From NCBI GenBank assembly GCA_016714025.1, contig JADJOB010000002.1, forward strand, positions 1,892,001 to 1,956,000: 64,000 nucleotides of DNA. Direction: 5' to 3'. Under the pieces are notes generated by a model, which did not search any database, had not been told where the DNA came from, and saw only the letters and a program-made list of their open reading frames with translations. Each line of letters begins with the position of its first letter. Position 1 is the first letter of the stretch. Source of the DNA: Saprospiraceae bacterium. GTDB lineage: Bacteria > Bacteroidota > Bacteroidia > Chitinophagales > Saprospiraceae. Positions 16,417 to 25,145 of this stretch are shown here, in pieces. The translations under genes and the position numbers were made by a program.

Positions 16417-19380
16417 ATGTTTAAAGAATACAAGTTTAAAAGGCTTATTCTACTACTAGGCCTTTTCGTTTCCTTGAATCTTAATGCCCAATTTACTGCT
16501 ACAGGTAAGGTTTCTGATGAAAATGGAAACCCACTTACAGGCGTGGCTGTTCAAGTTAAAGGGACCACCATCGGTACCTATACAGATCTGGATGGAAAGT
16601 TCTCTTTGGAAGTTCCGGGTTCTTCAGCAATTTTAGTGATTGCCTATCTTGGGTACTCTGAAATTGAAAAAGTAGTCAATTCGGGAGATGCCATGCAGGA
16701 GATCAGCCTGACCGGTAAAGCCACCGTAATGGATGAAGTCATTGTGTCAGGTCTTGCTACTACTATCAAAAGGAGCAATGCAGCCAATGCGGTTGCCGCT
16801 ATTGAAAGTAAAGATCTGACGGGAACAACAGTACAACAAACCATGGACGGTGCACTGTATGGAAAATTTACAGGAGCCAATATAGTTGCCAATTCGGGTG
16901 CACCCGGAGGGGGTATCGCAATCAAATTGCGAGGAGTGACAACCTTAACAGGAAACTCACAACCACTTTTTATTATTGATGGAGTCTATATTGATAACTC
17001 TTCGGTTTCCTCCGGACTAAATTCACTTTCACTTGCATATCGTGATGGTCGACCCGCCGGGGATCAGGATAATCCTTCCAATCGGATCGCTGACTTAGAT
17101 CCAGAGGATATCGATCGAATTGAAATTTTAAAAGGAGCCTCAGCTGCTGCTATCTACGGTTCTCGTGCAGGAGCAGGCGTTGTTATCATTACTACTAAAA
17201 GAGGGCAAACTGGAAAAACTAAAATTGATGTTTCCCAAAGTTTTGGTTTCAATAGCGCCATTAGATTGCTTGGAACTCGTGATTGGGACTCCACTAAAGC
17301 AAAAACCCATTTTGGTGTCAATGGACAAAATGCATTCCTGGAAGCACAAAAAGCTGGAAAAATTTATGATTATGAAGATGAATTGTATGGAAACAAAGGA
17401 TTCCTTTCCAATACCAGATTGAATATCAGCGGTGGAGATGATAAAACAAAATACTTCGCAGGAATGACTTATAAGAATGAAGATGGAATAGTTGAAAACA
17501 CCGGATACGAACGCTTAAATTTTAGATTAAATCTGGATCGTAAAATTTCCAAAAAAATTGATCTTTCATTGAGTTCAAACTACATGAAAAGTGAGGCGGA
17601 TCGTGGTTTTTTTAATAACGACAATTCTTCTGCAACGATGGGTGTTTCTTTGGTAAGCACACCGGCCTGGGCGGAATTACACCCGGATGATAAAGGCAAT
17701 TACCCAAACAATCCCTATGCACCTTCCAATTTTTTACAAACAGGTGCTTTGATGACAAATAATGAAAATGTCAATCGTTTTATTGTGGGTGGTTCGTTGA
17801 GTATTGCTTTATATCAATGTCAAAAATCTTCCTTGAAAATAGTAGGACGTGGTGGTTTGGATAATTATACTTTGCTTACTACGGTTTTAGCACCAAGTAC
17901 CTTGCAATGGCAAAAAGATGGAAATGGAACAAATGGAGCTTCAATATTAGGAACCACTCTTAACACCAATAAAAACTTAGGTGTTTTTTTAGTGCATCAG
18001 TGGCAACCTGGAAGTTTAGGTTTGAGATCACAAGTTGGATTAACAGCTGAAAATTTTGATCAAAATTCAATTTTAAATAAATCCAACTTTTTAATTGGAT
18101 CGCAATCTAATTTGAATCAGGCTGGTTCAGTTTCCGTTTTACAAACTAAAGTAATTCAAAAGGATCGTGGCTTTTTTGCACAGGAAGAAGTAAATTGGGA
18201 TGATAAACTGATTGTTACTCTTGGTCTGCGTGCAGATAAATCATCAAACAATGGCGATGCCAACAAATTATATTATTATCCTAAAGCTTCAGTTGCTGCA
18301 AATATTACCAAGCTTGGAAATTTTGCATCGGATAAACTGAGTGATTTAAAATTAAGAGCAGCCTATGGTCAATCAGGAAATTTTGCTCGCTTCGGATCAA
18401 TTTATACACCGCTAAATTCTATTGTGATTGATGGTTCAACCGGATCTATCATTGGACGAACTTTGGGATTTAGTGAGTTAGGTCCCGAAAAACAAACCGA
18501 GATTGAAACTGGATTTGATTTGGGACTAATAAAAAACAGAATTCAACTTGATTTTACTTATTATATTAAAAACATTGAGGACCTTGTTTTACAAGTTCAG
18601 GTACCAGGTTCAACTGGTTTTACAAACCGTTGGTTGAATGCTGCTGAATTGAATAATAAAGGAATTGAAGTCGGCGCTTCAATTAATGCCATTCAAAGAA
18701 GTCGTTTTAACTGGAATACGCGTTTAGGTTTTTGGAAAAATACCGCAACAATAGAAAACCTAAAAGTTCCTTCATTTAATGAAGGAGGTTTTGCTCCAAT
18801 CTTAGGTGTATTTACAATTGAAGATGGAAAAAGTCCAACTCAAATAGTTGGTTCAACCTCTGATACAACGGATGCAGACGGATTAAAGGTTTGGGGTGAT
18901 GCTGAACCTGATTTCAATTTATCCTGGTCAAATAGTTTAAACTTTGGAAATTTTGATCTTTCGTTTTTATTTCATTGGAAAAAGGGTGGAGAAAATATTA
19001 ACCTAACTACTTTACTTTCTGATTTATCAGGTACCAGTGCCGATTACGATGAGAAAAATCTGGATCCGGCTCAAAAGTTAAATAATGGAGATTATCGGGT
19101 AAGTCAATTAGGTTCCAGTGCGCATGTGTTTATTGAAGACGCCAGTTACATTAGACTTCGTGAAATAGGATTAACCTATAAGTTACCAAAAAATATGTTT
19201 AACGACAAAGCGCAGGTTAAAGTTGGAATTTCTGGTAGAAATTTAATTAATATTTTTGATTACAATAGCTATGACCCGGAAGTTTCCAATTTTGGAAGCC
19301 GCGCAATTTCAAATGCCATAGAGGTAACACCGTTTCCTTCTTCCAAGAGTTTAGTATTTACTATTGCAGCAACATTTTAA
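16417..19380 (+). CDS. SusC/RagA-family TonB-linked outer membrane protein
   Basis: The 987-residue protein has a signal peptide ending near residue 24 (LNLNAQ), a carboxypeptidase-regulatory-like domain (about 28-105: TGKVSDENGNPLTGVAVQVKG), a TonB-box-like segment MDEVIVSGL near 108-116, a plug domain with LRGVTTLTGNSQPLFIIDG and GASAAAIYGSRAG, and a long beta-barrel ending in a C-terminal Phe. It imports a ligand through the outer membrane with energy from TonB, together with the SusD-like lipoprotein encoded 18 bases downstream. It is at the short end for SusC proteins. No glycosidase or regulator is adjacent, so the substrate (glycan or peptide) is unknown. Confidence 0.93.
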   Translation: MFKEYKFKRLILLLGLFVSLNLNAQFTATGKVSDENGNPLTGVAVQVKGTTIGTYTDLDGKFSLEVPGSSAILVIAYLGYSEIEKVVNSGDAMQEISLTGKATVMDEVIVSGLATTIKRSNAANAVAAIESKDLTGTTVQQTMDGALYGKFTGANIVANSGAPGGGIAIKLRGVTTLTGNSQPLFIIDGVYIDNSSVSSGLNSLSLAYRDGRPAGDQDNPSNRIADLDPEDIDRIEILKGASAAAIYGSRAGAGVVIITTKRGQTGKTKIDVSQSFGFNSAIRLLGTRDWDSTKAKTHFGVNGQNAFLEAQKAGKIYDYEDELYGNKGFLSNTRLNISGGDDKTKYFAGMTYKNEDGIVENTGYERLNFRLNLDRKISKKIDLSLSSNYMKSEADRGFFNNDNSSATMGVSLVSTPAWAELHPDDKGNYPNNPYAPSNFLQTGALMTNNENVNRFIVGGSLSIALYQCQKSSLKIVGRGGLDNYTLLTTVLAPSTLQWQKDGNGTNGASILGTTLNTNKNLGVFLVHQWQPGSLGLRSQVGLTAENFDQNSILNKSNFLIGSQSNLNQAGSVSVLQTKVIQKDRGFFAQEEVNWDDKLIVTLGLRADKSSNNGDANKLYYYPKASVAANITKLGNFASDKLSDLKLRAAYGQSGNFARFGSIYTPLNSIVIDGSTGSIIGRTLGFSELGPEKQTEIETGFDLGLIKNRIQLDFTYYIKNIEDLVLQVQVPGSTGFTNRWLNAAELNNKGIEVGASINAIQRSRFNWNTRLGFWKNTATIENLKVPSFNEGGFAPILGVFTIEDGKSPTQIVGSTSDTTDADGLKVWGDAEPDFNLSWSNSLNFGNFDLSFLFHWKKGGENINLTTLLSDLSGTSADYDEKNLDPAQKLNNGDYRVSQLGSSAHVFIEDASYIRLREIGLTYKLPKNMFNDKAQVKVGISGRNLINIFDYNSYDPEVSNFGSRAISNAIEVTPFPSSKSLVFTIAATF

Positions 19381-19398
19381 ATTTTAAAAAGAAAGATC

Positions 19399-20727
19399 AT
19401 GAATACAATAATGAATAATTTGAAAAATAAAGTTTGGATCTTTTTAATTTGTATACTTGCCGGTATAAGCAGTTGTGAATTAGATGATATCCAGGATCCC
19501 AATAACCCAAGCGTAGGTTCTTTGGAAACCAATGCCACAATCAGCGAACTTCAAAATTTGTTGGATGGAATTCAGGCTGCCATGAGAAATGAGTATGGTA
19601 TTTACTTTGATGGAGTAAGTGTAATCGGAAGAGAAGTTTACCGGTTCTCTGGATCTGATCCAAGATATACAGGAGAATTATTAGGAGCATCAACTGGAAT
19701 TTTAGATGCAGGTGCTTTCTACATTCAAAATACTTACAATGCCAGATATCGTGTTATTAAAAATTGTAATATCTTAATTACGGCTGTAAAAAACACAAAA
19801 GCAGCCTTAACTGATGAACAACGTAAAGCACTTAATGGATTGGCAAAGACCATCAAAGCACATGAATTGTTGATGGCTTTTAATCAACAATTTGACAATG
19901 GAATCCGGGTACAGGTTGAAAATCCGGATAATTTGGGTCCATTCCTTGATAAAGCTGCTTCATTAAATGCAATTGCTGCATTATTGGATGAAGCAAGTGG
20001 AGATTTGAAATCAGGTGGAGCAGCATTTGCATTGAAACTTGGAAAAGGATATGCAGGATTCGATAATCCTTCAAGTTTTTTAAAGTTTAACAGGGCTTTG
20101 AGTGCACGGGTAAATGCCTATCGTGAAAATTGGGACGGAGTAAATAGTTCTTTGTTGGAAAGTTTTATCAGTGAAAATGGCGATTTTAAATCCGGGGTTT
20201 ATTATATATTCTCAAAATCTGGTGGAGATATTTTAAATGAAGTTTTTTATCCATTGAATGTAAGCGGTGAAGTCAGGTTGGCTCATCCCAGTTTGATTGC
20301 AGATGCTGAAGCCAATGATGCCCGGATTAGTAAAGTTAAAAAACGCAATGCGCCAACTACATCAAATGGTCTGACCAGTGAATATGATTTTGCTTTATAC
20401 CAAACTAATACTGACCCAATTCCAATTATAAGAAATGAAGAATTGATTTTGTTGGAAGCTGAATATTATATTCAAAAAGGACTTACAGTTGAAGCGGTTC
20501 GTACATTAAATATCATTCGGAATGCTGCCGGATTACCTAACTACAGCGGGGCTTCCGATAAGGATGGACTGATTCGTGAGTTATTGAAGCAACGGAGGTA
20601 TTCATTATATGGGGAAGGCCATCGCTGGATTGATATGAGGAGATACGATAAATTATCCGAACTTCCTATTGACCGGGCTGGAGATGATGTATGGTTAAAA
20701 TTTCCAAGACCGGCTAACGAAAATTAA
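19399..20727 (+). CDS. SusD/RagB-family nutrient-binding lipoprotein
   Basis: The 442-residue protein has a lipoprotein signal with Cys26 (AGISSC) and a SusD-like all-helical TPR body. Near the C-terminus the family-typical segments PIIRNEELILLEAEYYIQKG, TLNIIRNAAGLP and LLKQRRYSLYGEGHRWIDMRR are present. It is surface-exposed and caps the SusC barrel encoded just upstream. It is shorter than canonical SusD (about 550), as is common for RagB-like members. A second Met at residue 5 could also serve as start. Confidence 0.92.
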   Translation: MNTIMNNLKNKVWIFLICILAGISSCELDDIQDPNNPSVGSLETNATISELQNLLDGIQAAMRNEYGIYFDGVSVIGREVYRFSGSDPRYTGELLGASTGILDAGAFYIQNTYNARYRVIKNCNILITAVKNTKAALTDEQRKALNGLAKTIKAHELLMAFNQQFDNGIRVQVENPDNLGPFLDKAASLNAIAALLDEASGDLKSGGAAFALKLGKGYAGFDNPSSFLKFNRALSARVNAYRENWDGVNSSLLESFISENGDFKSGVYYIFSKSGGDILNEVFYPLNVSGEVRLAHPSLIADAEANDARISKVKKRNAPTTSNGLTSEYDFALYQTNTDPIPIIRNEELILLEAEYYIQKGLTVEAVRTLNIIRNAAGLPNYSGASDKDGLIRELLKQRRYSLYGEGHRWIDMRRYDKLSELPIDRAGDDVWLKFPRPANEN

Positions 20728-20775
20728 ATCTTTTATTTTATAATTAGTATTACTTTATTTAAACAAAACAATTGT

Positions 20776-21210
20776 ATGGAACCACAACTAAACATGATGG
20801 CTGTATTGGTAGCCTCTTTAATTCCAATGATTATGGGATTTATTTATTATCATCCAAAGGTTATGGGAAATGCCTGGATGAAATCCAACGGATTTACGCT
20901 AGAAAGCCTTGGTAACGGACCTAAACCAATTTATTATTTGGTATCCTTGGTCTTATCCTTTCTTTTTGCAGTCAAATTTGCTCTTGATGTAACCGGACCT
21001 GGTCAGGATGTTGCTCCTGATGGACATAGCTATGTTACATTCCAACATGGTATGGCTCATGGAATCATTAATACTATTATGATCATACTTCCAATATTTG
21101 GTACATTATCGATTTTTGAAAAAAGATCTTGGACCTGGGCATTTGTTAATATTGGTTATTGGGGTTTGTGTTTAATCGTTATGCAAGGCATCTTAAGCGC
21201 TTGGAGATAA
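20776..21210 (+). CDS. DUF1761 family membrane protein
   Basis: The 144-residue protein has four hydrophobic segments and the DUF1761 pattern: an N-terminal helix ending in GFIYYHPKVMGNAWMK, then a second helix and HGMAHGIINTIMIILPIFG. The function of DUF1761 is unknown. It follows the SusD gene by 48 bases and is closed by a strong terminator, so it may be the last gene of the SusC/SusD transcript. Confidence 0.8.
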   Translation: MEPQLNMMAVLVASLIPMIMGFIYYHPKVMGNAWMKSNGFTLESLGNGPKPIYYLVSLVLSFLFAVKFALDVTGPGQDVAPDGHSYVTFQHGMAHGIINTIMIILPIFGTLSIFEKRSWTWAFVNIGYWGLCLIVMQGILSAWR

Positions 21211-21241
21211 ATTCTTCAGTTGATTTAAAAAATTAAAATTT

Positions 21242-21277
21242 AGTCCCGTTAAATTTATTTTTAACGGGACTTTTTTT
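21242..21277 (+). terminator. Strong rho-independent terminator after the DUF1761 gene
   Basis: A perfect 12-base-pair stem beginning AGTCCCGTTAAA (21242-21253) pairs with 21260-21271 around a six-base loop and continues into seven T. It marks the end of the SusC/SusD/DUF1761 unit. Confidence 0.93.
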
Positions 21278-21353
21278 ATATCTGAATAGAATTTTAATGA
21301 CAATTCTGGGTTTATATTCGTTATTTATTTAGTAGCATGTAAATACTTACAAC

Positions 21354-21758
21354 ATGAAGAAAATCATTTTCTATTTACTTTTATTGGGTGTAATGGGAGG
21401 AATCTCATGCAACAAGGATACTACTGCAACGAATGTGCAATCTGCACTTAGTGATAAAAAATGGATGCTGGTTTCAATTAAAGTTAATGGACTAGACGTA
21501 ACCAATGATTTTCTAGATACCTGCGATCTGGATAATTTTAATGTATATGCAACCAATAATATCCTGGAATTGCATCAGGGTATAATTAAATGCGATGTTT
21601 CAGATCCTGACATTTTATATACAAATTGGAAATTATTGGGAAACGATAAATTTATCGAGCAAGACAGCGTGATTTATTATTTAACACACCTCGATGAGAA
21701 TAATTTGATTCTTGGTTTTTCGGACTTTGTTGAAAATATTAAATATCGAAAATTTTAG
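21354..21758 (+). CDS. Small lipoprotein, lipocalin-like
   Basis: The 134-residue protein has a lipoprotein signal with Cys19 (GGISC). The mature part starts with SDKKWMLVSIKVNGLDVTN and continues with alternating strands, ending DENNLILGFSDFVENIKYRKF. The W-x-L-x-S-x-x-V-N start and beta-rich pattern resemble the small lipocalin-like lipoproteins common in Bacteroidota. No function can be assigned. It stands alone after a terminator and is followed by a convergent gene. Confidence 0.65.
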   Translation: MKKIIFYLLLLGVMGGISCNKDTTATNVQSALSDKKWMLVSIKVNGLDVTNDFLDTCDLDNFNVYATNNILELHQGIIKCDVSDPDILYTNWKLLGNDKFIEQDSVIYYLTHLDENNLILGFSDFVENIKYRKF

Positions 21759-21881
21759 TATAGTCGGAGAATACTTAAATTGAATGCGATTATAATATTA
21801 TTTAATTTCTGATAATTGCACAAAAGAGCTGCTCGTTATTTTGAGGTGGGGTAGAGTTGATTTTTTAATGTTTCTTATCAA

Positions 21882-22850
21882 TTACCGATGAATACGATTG
21901 TATTCATGTCTTAAATTTTCTGGGACGCCATCGACTGGCTCCGGTGGATTTTCAAAAACAACTTCAGGAAATAATTTTGTTTGAAATCCTTCAAAATCCC
22001 GTGCCCATTCTTTGTGATTGTACACACAAACAGGCAAACAGGCAGAGCAGTAATAATGTGAAGCAAAATAGGGAAAGCATTTACCGGTATCAACAACATA
22101 GCGATCTAAACCGATATGATCTTTACCAGCTTCCGGTGATCTTTGATCTGGGATCGCTTTGGCGGGACAATAAATTCGGCATGCTTTACATATATCGCAA
22201 AATTTTCCTATACCTGCATCAATTGGGCTGTCGCATGCAAGATCAATAGAACAAATTACGCTACCCATTCTAAAAAGCGGACCCAATGCTGGATTAATAA
22301 TTGAACCGTGTCTACCCAATTCACCAAATCCTGCCTTTAATCCAATGGGAATATGCAAAATATCACTGTCGCCGATCGGATGCTCTATTTTGCAGGAATA
22401 TCCTAAACTTCGAATGAAATTTGCCAATTGAATAACGGTTTCTCCCAGACTGTGATATACGCGTAAACATTCAATGGCGCTTTCCTGAGAAGGTACTACC
22501 TGAAATTTTCGCCACAACATGCGTTGCCCAACTGCTATAGCATGCGTATGGTGTACCGTTTTTCCCCGATAAATATCACTGGGTTCAATTTTGCATATTC
22601 CTACAAGATCGGCTCCAAATTTACGGGCATGGTCTTTTATTAAAACTGCAGCTTCTGAGTTTGAATTAAATAAGGTTTTGACTGGATTTATTGCTCCTTC
22701 AAAACGTTTGTATTGTTCCTCATAAATTTGTTGGAGGATTTGATCTACTTCTTCAATTTTAATTTTTCGCCCACCGATTTGTCCATACCAGGCATCCCAA
22801 TTAAATGGAGGTGGAGATTCAGGAGCTGCATAAATTGGAATTGAGTTCAA
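21882..22850 (-). CDS. Double 4Fe-4S cluster protein related to reductive dehalogenase/epoxyqueuosine reductase
   Basis: The 322-residue protein has two cysteine sets: C218-x2-C221-x2-C224-x3-C228 and C258, C268-x2-C271-x3-C275, which fit two 4Fe-4S clusters arranged as in QueG and reductive dehalogenases. Before them lies a cobalamin/QueG-like region: HARKFGADLVGICKIEP, GETVIQLANFIRSLGYSCKI and GLKAGFGELGRHGSIINPALGP. There is no Tat signal, so it should be cytoplasmic. The start is TTG directly after an in-frame TAA; no ATG occurs near. Corrinoid binding is possible, but the reaction is unknown. Both neighbouring genes appear to be separate transcription units. Confidence 0.7.
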   Translation of the reverse strand: MNSIPIYAAPESPPPFNWDAWYGQIGGRKIKIEEVDQILQQIYEEQYKRFEGAINPVKTLFNSNSEAAVLIKDHARKFGADLVGICKIEPSDIYRGKTVHHTHAIAVGQRMLWRKFQVVPSQESAIECLRVYHSLGETVIQLANFIRSLGYSCKIEHPIGDSDILHIPIGLKAGFGELGRHGSIINPALGPLFRMGSVICSIDLACDSPIDAGIGKFCDICKACRIYCPAKAIPDQRSPEAGKDHIGLDRYVVDTGKCFPYFASHYYCSACLPVCVYNHKEWARDFEGFQTKLFPEVVFENPPEPVDGVPENLRHEYNRIHR

Positions 22851-22969
22851 TTATCAAGTAACAATTAGAATTCAATAATAAAGACTTTATATATAGCAAA
22901 TCAAATTATTACATGGATCCATTCTCAAATCATTTTAAGCCAATTGAAAAATCAGGCTATAAAAATGAT

Positions 22970-23719
22970 TTAAATTTTAATTAGTTGCTTTCTCGTTATA
23001 AGATTTCCTTGCTTGCAAGTTAATAAATATGCACCTGCCGTCCACCGTTGAGTTGCAATTCGAAGACTTTGATGCCCTTTGTTGAGTGACACTTGTTCTG
23101 AATGAATAATTCTGCCAAACCAATCAGCAATTTGAATTTCCAAAGGTTCATCTGAATTGCTGTTAAATTCAAGTCGGGTTGCTATGGAAAATGGATTGGG
23201 TTCAATTTTAATATCTAAATTAGTTGCAGGTGTTTCTTCATCCTCATTATCTGTGATCACATTAATTTTCTCAGCTGAAAAACGGATTTCTGCAAAACCA
23301 GAACAGCTTCCACCATAATTGTTTAAACCACTGATTAAAACATAACGTGCTTTTGGAATGACAACGTCTGTCCAGTCCATGCCTTCATACCGATTGGTGC
23401 CTTCAGCTTTTAGCAGGCTAAAGGTTCCAGCATTCGACCATAAAATACTATCTACAGAATAGTCAATCAATACATCTTTCATTCCCCAGTTTAACCGATC
23501 CGGATCATTGATATTCCAGAATTTTATTTTATCAATTTCGTATTGGTTTTTTAAATCAAACAAAATCCAGTGTCCTGGTTTATTGACCGGGTTAGGGTTT
23601 TCTTTTTCCTGACAAGAAACCCATGCATCAAACCAATTGGTTGAATGGCGGTCTGGAAAACACTGTGCATTCAGTTCAAGACAAAATACAATATTTATAA
23701 AAAGTATAATTTTTTTCAT
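22970..23719 (-). CDS. Secreted F5/8 type C-like protein with T9SS sorting domain
   Basis: The 249-residue protein has a signal peptide (to about residue 18), a discoidin-like domain (about 30-150: HWILFDLKNQYEIDKIKFWN and GFAEIRF) and a C-terminal type A T9SS sorting domain (about 165-249: IEPNPFSIATRLEF, GAYLLTCKQG, K-x-L-I-K-I end). It should pass the outer membrane by T9SS and attach to the surface. The discoidin-like part suggests carbohydrate or protein binding. The gene is the last of an operon with DUF1501 and DUF1800, starting 9 bases after the DUF1501 stop. Confidence 0.85.
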   Translation of the reverse strand: MKKIILFINIVFCLELNAQCFPDRHSTNWFDAWVSCQEKENPNPVNKPGHWILFDLKNQYEIDKIKFWNINDPDRLNWGMKDVLIDYSVDSILWSNAGTFSLLKAEGTNRYEGMDWTDVVIPKARYVLISGLNNYGGSCSGFAEIRFSAEKINVITDNEDEETPATNLDIKIEPNPFSIATRLEFNSNSDEPLEIQIADWFGRIIHSEQVSLNKGHQSLRIATQRWTAGAYLLTCKQGNLITRKQLIKI

Positions 23720-23728
23720 AGCTACAAT

Positions 23729-25138
23729 TTAAATTTTTAAGAAACCAATAGGAGCTTTACCGGAATTCGGATCATAAAAATGTCCGATGTTTGGAAGTAC
23801 ATACGAAAGATCAGATGCTTGTACACCCATCCATAAAGCCAATTCAGCAAAATACTGATCGACTGAAGTAGTTGGTATCATAATGCCGTCATAAACATTC
23901 AAATCACTGTTGGAAGCAAGCAATGGAAATTTTCCATAGATCTTTTTTCCATTCACAGCACCACCCATCACCATAGCATTTCCACCCCAGGCATGATCCG
24001 TTCCATTTCCATTTGAAATAAGTGAACGTCCAAATTCTGAAGCAGTAAATGTGGTAACCTGATTAGACAAATTCAATTCTTCCATGGCAGCGTTAAATTG
24101 TGACAGCGCACCATCTACAATTCCCAACATGTCGTTCTGATTGTTTAACACTTCATCATGATGATCCCAACCATAAAAGTTTACAAAAAATATCTGACGC
24201 TTAAATCCTAATTCTTCATGTACTGAAATCGTCCGCGCAATCATATTAAATGCCTGTGAGATATCATTGTCCGTAAATTGCGTTTGGAGTGTAGGGGCCT
24301 TTTCTAATGCTCCAGTGAATTTTATATGACCATCTCGGGAACTCCGCACTACATCGATATAAGTTTTTTGAAAAATATCTTTGTATTCGTAATCCAGCAT
24401 GGTATCAATAGCAGAAGTACGAAGTATATTAAACTGATCGTAGGTGTTGTCCGGTCTATAACCATTGATACCTATACTGCCATAACGAGGATCTATTGCA
24501 AATTCAATGGTCTCGTTTCCGGTTTGATACAAATTAGTTCCTGCAAGTGAAATATTCATACTGATTTCAGTAGCAGAGTTCATGTCGCGAATTAAATCAG
24601 ACATGCGTCCACCCCAGCCGGAAGTTGATCGTTTATCTGCTAATGAAGATTGCCATTGAATGGATTGATCGGAATGTGATAGTAATCCTAAAGGTAATTT
24701 AACAGTATTGTTATAAAATCCATCTTTGGTAGTTGGCTCCAATAAGGTTCCAACATTTGAAACAAAAACCAATTTTCCATCTTCATGCATTTTCTGACAT
24801 TCTTTAAGTGCAGGATGCAATCCGAAAGTTCGCCCGGGTGTATTATTTACTAATATCGGAAGTAATTCAGATTTAGGCAAGGCCAGGTTGGATCTTGTTT
24901 TAGCATAATCATTGTATTCCTTATTGCCCATTGGTACGATCATATTGTAGGAATCATTTCCCCCAGAAAGCATGAGACAAACCAATGCTTTGTATTGAGG
25001 ATCCATCATCGAACTGGATGCTGCCAAGGCATTGATTCCTTTTAAATGGATCAGTGAATTCATTATGGATGTGTAGCCAAGCGCAGCACAACTGACTTGT
25101 CCTACAAATTTTCTTCTTGATAGTTTATGTTGACTCAT
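23729..25138 (-). CDS. DUF1501 protein with Tat signal
   Basis: The 469-residue protein begins with a twin-arginine signal (SRRKFVGQ at residues 7-14, then a hydrophobic stretch). The body is DUF1501, which has the alkaline phosphatase/sulfatase-like fold: CLMLSGGNDSYNMIVP near the start of the mature part, FYGWDHHDEVLNNQ, and FTASEFGRSLISNGNGTDHAWGG with likely metal ligands. Its reaction is unknown. It is translated 7 bases after the DUF1800 gene and 9 bases before the discoidin-like T9SS gene. DUF1501 and DUF1800 are commonly adjacent in bacteria and probably act together. Confidence 0.9.
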   Translation of the reverse strand: MSQHKLSRRKFVGQVSCAALGYTSIMNSLIHLKGINALAASSSMMDPQYKALVCLMLSGGNDSYNMIVPMGNKEYNDYAKTRSNLALPKSELLPILVNNTPGRTFGLHPALKECQKMHEDGKLVFVSNVGTLLEPTTKDGFYNNTVKLPLGLLSHSDQSIQWQSSLADKRSTSGWGGRMSDLIRDMNSATEISMNISLAGTNLYQTGNETIEFAIDPRYGSIGINGYRPDNTYDQFNILRTSAIDTMLDYEYKDIFQKTYIDVVRSSRDGHIKFTGALEKAPTLQTQFTDNDISQAFNMIARTISVHEELGFKRQIFFVNFYGWDHHDEVLNNQNDMLGIVDGALSQFNAAMEELNLSNQVTTFTASEFGRSLISNGNGTDHAWGGNAMVMGGAVNGKKIYGKFPLLASNSDLNVYDGIMIPTTSVDQYFAELALWMGVQASDLSYVLPNIGHFYDPNSGKAPIGFLKI

Positions 25139-25145
25139 GTTGTTT

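Noticed and set aside
21944..22249. 101-codon open frame on the plus strand
   Set aside because: It is antisense to the cysteine-cluster part of the Fe-S gene.
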